From: Micromonospora sp. HM5-17 | GTDB taxonomy: Bacteria > Actinomycetota > Actinomycetes > Mycobacteriales > Micromonosporaceae | Length of the DNA: 64,000 bases | Reading direction: 5' to 3' | Assembly (NCBI RefSeq): GCF_003762835.1 | Contig: NZ_RJWA01000007.1 | Span: forward strand, 62,001-126,000 | Notes under the pieces: generated by a model | The model's database searches: none | What the model was told of the DNA's origin: nothing | What the model saw: the letters and a program-made list of their open reading frames with translations, nothing else | Part shown: positions 44,015 through 51,331 of the stretch, one piece after another | How positions within the stretch are numbered: position 1 is the stretch's first letter | Layout of the letters: every line of letters begins with the position of its first letter | Made by a program: the position numbers and the translations under genes

Positions 44015-44953
44015 ATGGGGCCGCAGATGACAACGACGACGACGGACCGGCCGGCGGCGGGCCGGGGGAGCGCGGCAGGCCCGGCCAGCACGTCGGGCCG
44101 GGCCCGCTTTCGGCGGATCAGGTCCGAGGTACGGGTCCTCACCGGCCTGGGTCACGTGGCGCTGGCGGTCTGGGCGGTGCTGGTGATCGTCCCGATCCTT
44201 TGGACGTTCCTGGCCTCCTTCAAGAACACCACCGAGATCTTCAGCAGCCCCTGGACCATGCCGGCGGAGCTGCGCTGGGAGAACTGGGGTCGGGCCTGGA
44301 ACGAGGCCCGGGTGGGGCGCTACTTCGTCAACAGCGTCATCGTGGTGGGGCTCGGCGTGGCCGGCACCATGCTCTTCGGTGCGATGGCCGCGTACGTGCT
44401 GGCCCGCTACACGTTCATCGGCAACCGGTTCATCTACTTCCTGTTCGTCTCCGGCCTGGCGTTCCCGGTCTTCCTGGCCCTGGTGCCGCTCTTCAAGGTC
44501 GTCGAGAACCTGGGACTGCTCAACACCCACACCGGGGTGGTACTGGTCTACATCGCCTACTCGCTGCCGTTCACGGTCTTCTTCCTGGCGGCCTTCTTCA
44601 AAACCCTGCCAACCTCGGTCGCCGAGGCCGGCATGATCGACGGATGCTCGCACACCCGGCTGTTCTTCCAGGTCATGCTCCCGATGGCCCGGCCGGGGCT
44701 GATCAGCGTCGCGATCTTCAACGTGATCGGGCAGTGGTCGCAGTACCAGCTCCCGCTGGTCCTGCTCGCGGGTGACGAGGACAAGTGGGTCCTCACCCAG
44801 GGCATCGCCGACATCTCGGTCAGCGCGGGCTACGAGGCGGACTGGGCCGGGCTCTTCGCCGCGCTCAGCATGGCGATCCTGCCGATGATCGTCGTGTACG
44901 CGATCTTCCAGCGGCAGATCCAGTCCGGGCTCACCGCCGGGGCGCTGAAGTAG
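44015..44953 (+). CDS. ngcG: N-acetylglucosamine-type ABC transporter permease (copy 2)
   Basis: A 312-residue permease. EAA loop: VAEAGMIDGCSHTRLFFQVM; C-terminus QIQSGLTAGALK, nearly the same as the first copy. About 45 N-terminal residues are polar. ATG at 44015; ATG at 44027 is possible. A hairpin follows the stop. Confidence 0.9.
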   Translation: MGPQMTTTTTDRPAAGRGSAAGPASTSGRARFRRIRSEVRVLTGLGHVALAVWAVLVIVPILWTFLASFKNTTEIFSSPWTMPAELRWENWGRAWNEARVGRYFVNSVIVVGLGVAGTMLFGAMAAYVLARYTFIGNRFIYFLFVSGLAFPVFLALVPLFKVVENLGLLNTHTGVVLVYIAYSLPFTVFFLAAFFKTLPTSVAEAGMIDGCSHTRLFFQVMLPMARPGLISVAIFNVIGQWSQYQLPLVLLAGDEDKWVLTQGIADISVSAGYEADWAGLFAALSMAILPMIVVYAIFQRQIQSGLTAGALK

Positions 44954-44975
44954 CCCGGCCGGGGCCGGCACGCTG

Positions 44976-45006
44976 GCGTCGCCGGTCGGTTCCCGGCCGG
45001 CGACGC
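44976..45006 (+). terminator. Terminator-like hairpin after the second ngcEFG operon
   Basis: GCGTCGCCGG (44976-44985) pairs with CCGGCGACGC (44997-45006), a perfect 10-bp stem with an 11-nt loop, 22 nt after the ngcG2 stop. No U-tract. Confidence 0.6.
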
Positions 45007-45136
45007 GGCCGACCTGCGGATTCGGCGACCGGAGACCACCACGCCGTGGTACGACTCCTGTGACGTCGGGCGTGGGGGCGCCGCCTCGGCCCCCCGGGTG
45101 GGACCGGCGGGCCGATGAAGGGTCGGGAACGGGCGG

Positions 45137-46315
45137 ATGACGAGGGGCAGACACTCCGCGCTGATCCGTGACCAGGGCACGGCGCAGCGGGCCACCCCGG
45201 TGGAGCTCTTCTACGATCTGGTCTTCGTCTTCATCCTGGCCCGGCTGGCCGAGTCGTTGATCGAGAACCTGCACCCGCTCGGCGCCTACCGGACCCTGCT
45301 GCTGCTCCTGGCGGTCTGGTGGGTCTGGTCGTACACCAACCTGACCACGGAGACGCTGGACTCGCGGCGGCCCGCCGTGCAGATGCTGATCATCACGATC
45401 ATGTTCGGCAGTCTCCTCATGGCGACCGCGATGCCCGAGGCATTCGGCTCACGGGGCATCATCTTCGCCGCCGCCTACGCCGGGATCCACCTGCTCCGCA
45501 GCATCGTGCTGGCGGTGATCCTGCGGCACCACCGCCTACGCAACCGCCCGCGGTGTGGGATCTTCTGGTTCGGCCTCTCCGGCCTCGTCTGGATGGCGGG
45601 CGCCCTGGTCGACGGTACGGCGCGGATCCTGCTCTGGCCGGCCGCCCTCGGCCTGGACTACCTCGGGCCCTCGATACGGTGGCCCACCCCGTGGATCGGT
45701 CGCTCGCCCGCCTGTGAGTGGCACACCGCCGGTGAGCACCTGGCCGAGCGGTACCGGCAGTTCATGATCATCGCCCTCGGCGAGACCGTGCTCACCACCG
45801 CCCGGACGCTTCGCGCCAACGAGTACGACCTGGAGCGGCTCGCCGCGGGCGGGGTCGCGTTCAGCATCACCGTGCTGCTCTGGTGGGTCTACTTCTACCG
45901 GGCCCGGGAGAAGCTCGGGACCGCGATCACCAGCTCCGCCGACCCGGCCCGAGAGACCACGTGGGCCGGGTACGGCCATCTGATCATGGTGGTCGGCGTC
46001 GTCGTCACCAGCGCCGGCGACGAACTGCTCATCACACATCCGTTCGGCGACACCCACGCAGGTTCGGTGGCCACGTTCGTGGGCGGTCCCGCGATCTTTC
46101 TCGTCGGGCGTACCCTGCTCGGGCACGAGATCTTCGTCCATGTCGCCCGGCCCTGGCTGGTCGGGCTCGGCGTGCTGATCGTCATGGCACCGGGCATGGT
46201 CTTCCTCCCTCCGCTGGCCGTCGCCGGGTGCGTGGCGCTCGTCCTGCTCGGCGTCATCATCGCCGACGCCGTCGGCTCGGCAGCGCGGCGTCCGGCGGGG
46301 CGGCCGCACCGGTGA
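45137..46315 (+). CDS. Low temperature requirement protein A (LtrA) family
   Basis: A 392-residue membrane protein with about ten helices. TPVELFYDLVFVFILARLAE and the pair of EHLAERYRQFMIIALGETVL are diagnostic of LtrA. The family was named from Listeria growth in cold; the biochemical function is unknown. ATG at 45137 lacks a good ribosome site. Monocistronic. Confidence 0.9.
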   Translation: MTRGRHSALIRDQGTAQRATPVELFYDLVFVFILARLAESLIENLHPLGAYRTLLLLLAVWWVWSYTNLTTETLDSRRPAVQMLIITIMFGSLLMATAMPEAFGSRGIIFAAAYAGIHLLRSIVLAVILRHHRLRNRPRCGIFWFGLSGLVWMAGALVDGTARILLWPAALGLDYLGPSIRWPTPWIGRSPACEWHTAGEHLAERYRQFMIIALGETVLTTARTLRANEYDLERLAAGGVAFSITVLLWWVYFYRAREKLGTAITSSADPARETTWAGYGHLIMVVGVVVTSAGDELLITHPFGDTHAGSVATFVGGPAIFLVGRTLLGHEIFVHVARPWLVGLGVLIVMAPGMVFLPPLAVAGCVALVLLGVIIADAVGSAARRPAGRPHR

Positions 46316-46352
46316 GGCGGGCCTGTCGGCCGGTGCGGGCAGAATCGCCGAC

Positions 46353-48245
46353 GTGTTGGTGGCGGTGGTCGCGGAGGAGGACGGGGGCGGCGGCTCGCTC
46401 CAGCCGGTGCACCCGGACGGCCGCCCGGCCGGTGCGGCGGAGCGGGTCCCGGACCTGGTGGCGGCGATCGCGGCCCGGGAACGCCGGGAACACCCCCGCT
46501 GGGTGTGGGCCTCGACCGCGGCCATCTATCCGAGGCTGCTCCGGGCCGGGGTTCGGGTCGACCGCTGCCACGACGTCGAACTGACCGAGGCGCTGCTGCT
46601 CGGCTACGCCGGCCGCTGGGGTGAGCCGCGCACGCTGCCCGCCGCGTGGGCCCGGCTGACCGGTGCCCCGGTGCCGGCGGACCCGCCGCCCCGGGCCGCG
46701 GCGCCCCCGGGCGATCACCAGGGCGCCCTCTTCGAGGTGGCCGCGGGTCCGCCGTCACCCGGACTCGACGCGCTGGTCCGGGTCTACGCCGACCAGCAGA
46801 TCCGGATCAACGCGACCGCGCACCCGGGACGTTTCCGGCTGCTGGTCGCCGCCGAGTCGGCCGGCGCGCTGATCGCGGTCGAGATGGGGGCGACCGGGCT
46901 GCCGTGGCGGGCGGACGTCCACGACGCGCTTCTGGTCGAGCTGCTCGGCGAACCGTCGCCGGTCGGCGGGCCACCGCGGCGGCTGGCCGAGCTGGCCAGC
47001 CGGATCGCCGGGGCGTTCGGCGTACGGCAGCTGCATCCGGAGTCCCCGGCAGAACTGCTCCGGGCCTTCGCCCGGGCCGGGTACGACCTGCCCAACACCC
47101 GGTCCTGGGTGCTGCGCGGGGTGGACCACCCGGCGGTGCCGCTGGTCCTGGAGTACAAGGAGCTCTACCGGATCTGGACCGCCCACGGCTGGGCCTGGCG
47201 GCAGGCGTGGGTTTCCGACGGGCGCTTCCGCCCGGAGTACGTTCCGGCCGGGGTGGTCTCCGGCCGGTGGGCGACCCGGGGCGGCGGGGCGTTGCAGATC
47301 CCGAAGGTCATCCGGCGGGCGGTCCGGGCCGACCCGGGGTGGCGGTTGGTGGTCGCCGATGCCGGGCAGCTGGACCCCCGGGTGCTGGCGGCGGTCTCCG
47401 GCGACACCCGGCTCGCCGCCGCCGCTGGCTCCGGCGACCTCTACGCGGCGCTGGCCCGGGAGAGCTTCGGGGGTGACCGGGCCCGGGCCAAGCTGGCCCT
47501 GCTCGGCGCCATGTACGGCCAGACCGGCGGCGAGGCGATCCCGGCGTTGGCGGTGCTGCGCCGCAACTACCCGACCGCCTTCGAGTACGTCGAGGCGGCG
47601 GCCCGGACGGGTGAGGCCGGCGGGCTGGTCCGCTCCTGGCTGGGGCGTACCTGTCCGCCGTCGTCCGTCACGGTGCGCGAGTCGGAGGACGGGACGGGGT
47701 CGGTCCTGGAGGCGGCCGAGGTCGACCCGTTCGGCCCCCGGGCCCGGGCCGCGGCCCGGGCCCGGGGGCGTTTCACCCGCAACTTCGTGATCCAGGCGAC
47801 GGCGGCGGAGTGGGCGTTGACCCTGCTGGCGGTGCTCCGTAACCGGCTGGCCGAGCTGGGGACGGATCCGGTCGGCGCGGCGCCGCCCGTCACCGATGTC
47901 GGGCTGGTCGCGGGGGCGACGGGGCTGGTCGCGGACGAGGCGGGGACGGCTGGGCTGGGTCGGGACGGTGCGGCGGCGGCCGGGCTGGTCGCGGATGGTG
48001 CGGCGGAGGCCGGGCCGGGTCGGGGCGGCGCCGGCGCGGGCGGGACCGGGTCACCCCGCGGCCCGGAACTCGTCTTCTTCCAGCACGACGAGGTCCTGGT
48101 GCACTGCCCGGCCGAGCAGGCCGACCAGGTCGCCGCGGCGGTACGCCAGGCCGCGGCCCAGGCCGGGCGGCTGCTCTTCGGCGACACCCCGGTCCGGTTC
48201 CCGGTGGACGTCTCCGTGGTCGAGTGCTACGCGGATGCTGTCTAG
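46353..48245 (+). CDS. Family A DNA polymerase-like protein (bifunctional 3'-5' exonuclease/DNA polymerase type)
   Basis: A 630-residue actinobacterial PolA-related protein without the 5'-nuclease domain. Motif A reads LVVADAGQLDPRVLA (DYSQIELR in Pol I), motif B ARAKLALLGAMYGQTGG, and motif C FFQHDEVLVH. The N-terminal third replaces the exonuclease domain and lacks obvious DEDD residues. A repeat-rich insert (about 515-565, units like GLVADGA) sits between motifs B and C. The family is widespread in actinobacteria besides true PolA; a repair role is a guess. GTG start with CAGAAT 7 nt upstream. Confidence 0.88.
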   Translation: MLVAVVAEEDGGGGSLQPVHPDGRPAGAAERVPDLVAAIAARERREHPRWVWASTAAIYPRLLRAGVRVDRCHDVELTEALLLGYAGRWGEPRTLPAAWARLTGAPVPADPPPRAAAPPGDHQGALFEVAAGPPSPGLDALVRVYADQQIRINATAHPGRFRLLVAAESAGALIAVEMGATGLPWRADVHDALLVELLGEPSPVGGPPRRLAELASRIAGAFGVRQLHPESPAELLRAFARAGYDLPNTRSWVLRGVDHPAVPLVLEYKELYRIWTAHGWAWRQAWVSDGRFRPEYVPAGVVSGRWATRGGGALQIPKVIRRAVRADPGWRLVVADAGQLDPRVLAAVSGDTRLAAAAGSGDLYAALARESFGGDRARAKLALLGAMYGQTGGEAIPALAVLRRNYPTAFEYVEAAARTGEAGGLVRSWLGRTCPPSSVTVRESEDGTGSVLEAAEVDPFGPRARAAARARGRFTRNFVIQATAAEWALTLLAVLRNRLAELGTDPVGAAPPVTDVGLVAGATGLVADEAGTAGLGRDGAAAAGLVADGAAEAGPGRGGAGAGGTGSPRGPELVFFQHDEVLVHCPAEQADQVAAAVRQAAAQAGRLLFGDTPVRFPVDVSVVECYADAV

Positions 48246-48353
48246 TTCAAAGGCTGATGCGGCATAGCTCCAAAATAGTCCGTTTAGTGCCGATACTTGG
48301 CTCGCGCCTGCTCGTTGGGTCCGGTGTGCGCGCGGCGGGAGCCGCGCGGGCGA

Positions 48354-48413
48354 CGTCGTGCGGCCCGGGGCTCGCACGAACGGCGTCGCGCGGCCCGGGG
48401 CTCGCGCGACCGA
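48354..48413. repeat. Two tandem 30-bp units
   Basis: Units 48354-48383 and 48384-48413 are 26 of 30 identical and centred on CGGCCCGGGGCTCGC. They fill the space just before the MobA-like gene. If the frame upstream of GTG 48420 were translated, each unit would encode ten residues, but that extension looks unlike family members. Confidence 0.8.
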
Positions 48414-48419
48414 CGGAAG

Positions 48420-49046
48420 GTGACGCAACTGAGCCGGACTGCAGGAATGATCATTGCCGCGGGCGGAGGGCGCCGGATCGGCGGCCCGGAGGCGTTGTTG
48501 CACCGGGGCGGACGACCGCTGGTGAACCACGTGCTCGAGACCATGCGCGAGGCGGGGTGCGGCCCCGTCGTCGTGGTCCTCGGGGCCGCGGCCGAGCAGG
48601 TACGGGCCACCGCCGACCTCTCCGAGGCGATCGTGGCGGTCAACCGCTCCTGGGGCACCGGGATCGGGTCGTCCATCCGGCTGGGCCTGGACCAGCTGTC
48701 CGATCCGCGGACCGAGGCGGTGGTCGTGGTCCCGGTCGACATGCCGGGGCTGACCGTCGCGGCGGTACGCCGGGTCGCGGCGCTGCCGTACCCGGAAGCC
48801 CTGGTCTGCGCCACCTACGGCGGACTGCGGGGGTACCCGATGCTCTTCGGCCGTCGGCACTGGGCCGGGATCGCCGCCCTCGCCAACGCCGACGTCGGGG
48901 CGCGGCCGTACCTGATGGCGCACAAGGACGAGATCGTCGACATCGCCTGCGACACCGTGGCGGACGGCAGCCGGGCGAACACCCCGGAACTGCTCGCCGC
49001 CTGGGGGCTGACCGTGCCGGTACCGACGCAGCGGGTGGCGGTGTGA
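48420..49046 (+). CDS. MobA/MocA-like nucleotidyltransferase (NTP_transf_3)
   Basis: A 208-residue nucleotidyltransferase. The nucleotide-binding loop is GMIIAAGGGRRIGGPEALL, and VPVDMPGL carries the metal-binding Asp. The family transfers CMP or GMP to molybdenum cofactor or activates other small molecules. There are no molybdenum-enzyme genes nearby. GTG at 48420 is chosen by family N-terminus; the open frame reaches 48297 through a repeat. The 55 bp after the polymerase stop are AT-richer (TTCAAA, TTTAGT, GATACT), a possible promoter. Confidence 0.82.
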   Translation: MTQLSRTAGMIIAAGGGRRIGGPEALLHRGGRPLVNHVLETMREAGCGPVVVVLGAAAEQVRATADLSEAIVAVNRSWGTGIGSSIRLGLDQLSDPRTEAVVVVPVDMPGLTVAAVRRVAALPYPEALVCATYGGLRGYPMLFGRRHWAGIAALANADVGARPYLMAHKDEIVDIACDTVADGSRANTPELLAAWGLTVPVPTQRVAV

Positions 49047-49085
49047 ACCGGCCCAGCCGGCGGCGTCCCGACCGGTTGGCGCGGC

Positions 49086-49091
49086 TAGCCT
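49086..49091 (+). promoter_or_regulatory. -10 box TAGCCT of a leaderless promoter
   Basis: TAGCCT, 7 nt before GTG 49099. The same hexamer occurs 6 nt before the acetamidase ATG (55512-55517, minus strand). Confidence 0.45.
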
Positions 49092-49098
49092 GGGACCG

Positions 49099-50181
49099 GT
49101 GTCCGAACCCCTCCCCGTATCCGTCGCCGCACCGGCCGATTCCGGTGGGCCCGGCCGCCCACCGGCGGATCTGGTCGGCACCGACGCGTCCGCCGAGGCC
49201 CTGACCCACAACGCCCTCAACGCCGCGACCGGTGGCATCTGGCGGGTGACCCGGAACGGGCGCTCGGCGGTGCTGAAGATCGCGACGCCGGGTCGGGACC
49301 GAGGCCTGCCGCAGTGGGCCAGCAGCGACGACCCCGGGCACTGGAACTACTGGCGCCGCGAGCTGCTCGCCTACCGGAGCGGACTGGCCGCGACCGCGTT
49401 CGCCGAGGGCGGCGTCCGGGCGCCGGAGCTGCTCGACACCGTGGCGCGGCCGGACGGCTCGGTCGGGCTCTGGCTCGCCGACGTGCCCGGCCGGACCGGC
49501 GGGGCCTGCCGGCCGGACGACCTGGGTGACCTCGCCGCCCGGCTCGGCACCGCGCAGGCCGCCCGGATGGCGGACCTTCCCGACCACCCGTGGCTGGCCC
49601 GGGACTGGCTCCGCGACTACGTCCTCTCCCGGGACGTCACCGAGCCGGTGGACTGGGATCATCCGGTGGCGGTCCGGTGGTGGCCGGCGCGGCTACGCGA
49701 CCGGCTGCGTCGACTCTGGGAGCGGCGCCGCGATGTCCTCGCCGCCACCGACCGTCTGCCCCGGACGCTCTGCCACCACGACGTCTGGCCGATGAACCTG
49801 GTCGTCGACGCCGACGGGCCGGTGCTGCTCGACTGGGCCTGTGTCGGACCCGGTCCGGTCGGCGAGGACGCCGCCAACCTGATCCTGGACACCTTCTTCG
49901 ACGGCCTCGTCGACGTCGCGCTGCTCGACGAGGTTGCCACGGCGGTGATCGACGGCTACACGGCCGGGATGCGCGGAGTGATCGCCGCGGACGAGGTACG
50001 CCGGGCCATCCGGCTGACCGCGGCGGCGAAGTACTGCTGGTTGGCGCCCCGGATGCTGAACCTCGCGGCCGGTGCCGGTGGCCGCGTCGCCGCGACGTAC
50101 GACCGGCGCGGCCAAGCGGAGGTCTTCGCCGCCCGGGCACCGCTGCTCGCCCTGCTCACCGACTGGCTGGCCGCCGACTGA
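49099..50181 (+). CDS. Aminoglycoside phosphotransferase (APH)-fold kinase
   Basis: A 360-residue kinase-like protein. The catalytic loop is CHHDVWPMNLVV (HxDxxxxN) and the metal-binding Asp is in LLDWACVGPGPVGED. Lys in RSAVLKIATPG is the ATP-lysine. The family phosphorylates antibiotics, sugars or choline; nothing here indicates a resistance role. The GTG is supported by TAGCCT 7 nt upstream and no ribosome site. Confidence 0.85.
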   Translation: MSEPLPVSVAAPADSGGPGRPPADLVGTDASAEALTHNALNAATGGIWRVTRNGRSAVLKIATPGRDRGLPQWASSDDPGHWNYWRRELLAYRSGLAATAFAEGGVRAPELLDTVARPDGSVGLWLADVPGRTGGACRPDDLGDLAARLGTAQAARMADLPDHPWLARDWLRDYVLSRDVTEPVDWDHPVAVRWWPARLRDRLRRLWERRRDVLAATDRLPRTLCHHDVWPMNLVVDADGPVLLDWACVGPGPVGEDAANLILDTFFDGLVDVALLDEVATAVIDGYTAGMRGVIAADEVRRAIRLTAAAKYCWLAPRMLNLAAGAGGRVAATYDRRGQAEVFAARAPLLALLTDWLAAD

Positions 50182-50336
50182 GCCCATCGGGTCGTACCGA
50201 TCCGGGCGATGGTGCCGGCCGGACGGCCGAGCCCGCCGGACGGGTCGGACCCGGCCGGCAGACGCCGGCGGTCGGGGAGCGTTGCCGCCGGAGACCCGGC
50301 CGGATCGCGGCGCCGGCGCCCCGACCGGACCCCGGG

Positions 50337-51146
50337 TCAGGCCTCGCCGTTGAACCGCCGCAGCAGCGTGGGGATGAGCAGACCGGCCGCGGAGACCAGC
50401 GCGATGACGGTGAAGACCGTCCGCAGCACCGTCTTCTCCACCTTCCCACCGGCGGTGATGGCGATCTTGTTCGGCAGACCGATCATCATCCACATCCGAC
50501 GCTTGATCGGGATCGGCCACAGGATCGGTACGCCGTTGCGGGTGATCATGTCACCGAGGATGTGGACGAAGCAGCCGACACCCATCGCCAGGCCGAGCAT
50601 CGGGTAGCCCCGGTCGCCGGGCAGGTGCAGGTAGGTGAAGTACGCCGCCGCCGCCGACAGCAGCGTGATGACGACCCAGCCGGCGCGCTTCGCCCACTCG
50701 TCGAAGAGCCCCCGCAGCGCCAGCCCGATCATGAAGAAGAGGATGCTGATGACGGCCCACTTCCCGTACGCGTTGCAGAGCGCGGTGGTACCCCAGCCGA
50801 CCAGCACGGTGAACGGCAGGGTGTGGGTCAGGGTGCGGTGGCCGTTGTCGCGGTCGGGATCCCGCTTCTGCCGGGTGGCGTGGTACACGCCGAGCGAGAT
50901 CTTCTCCACCACCTCGGCGATGAAGAGCGAGACCACGCCGAAGGTGCGGGCGACGGTGGCACCACCCTTGTTGGCGGTCACCTTGCCGGACATGTCGAGG
51001 TCGGGGAAGAGCGCTCCGCCCGCGCAGACCGCGGTGCCGACCGCGATCGCCAGCGGCGACTGCTCGTAGCCCGCGAACTGGTCCAGCGCCCACGAGCCGG
51101 CCAGCCAGACCGCCGCCCCGGACAGGGCATGGGATGGCCCCATCAT
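50337..51146 (-). CDS. YdjM-type membrane-bound metal-dependent hydrolase
   Basis: A 269-residue membrane protein with about six helices. MGPSHALSGAAVWLAG, FPDLDMSGK and HRTLTHTLPF contain the conserved His/Asp residues of the YdjM family; HILGDMIT carries another. ATG-ATG start with GGGGGAGG about 10 nt upstream. The substrate is unknown (phospholipid hydrolysis has been suggested for relatives). Convergent with the APH gene. Confidence 0.88.
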   Translation of the reverse strand: MMGPSHALSGAAVWLAGSWALDQFAGYEQSPLAIAVGTAVCAGGALFPDLDMSGKVTANKGGATVARTFGVVSLFIAEVVEKISLGVYHATRQKRDPDRDNGHRTLTHTLPFTVLVGWGTTALCNAYGKWAVISILFFMIGLALRGLFDEWAKRAGWVVITLLSAAAAYFTYLHLPGDRGYPMLGLAMGVGCFVHILGDMITRNGVPILWPIPIKRRMWMMIGLPNKIAITAGGKVEKTVLRTVFTVIALVSAAGLLIPTLLRRFNGEA

Positions 51147-51331
51147 CGTTTCGTATCCTCCCCCGGCACCCACCAGATGGCCGCAGACACTGTGCCAAAC
51201 GGGGACGCGGCGTTCAATCACCTCTTGATCCACACAAGACCGCTCGGCGTGTCGTGCCCCCGCGGCACCCGGGCCGGGCCGCGCGTCCACCCGCGGCGCC
51301 GCATGTCGACGGTACGGGCGGTGCCGTCCGG

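Noticed and set aside
48297-48419. N-terminal extension of the MobA-like protein through the 30-bp repeats
   Set aside because: Arg/Ala-rich repeat unlike the family; the conserved fold begins at TAGMIIAAGG.
49099-50181. APH-fold protein as aminoglycoside resistance gene
   Set aside because: Only generic kinase motifs; the family is broad and the context is neutral.
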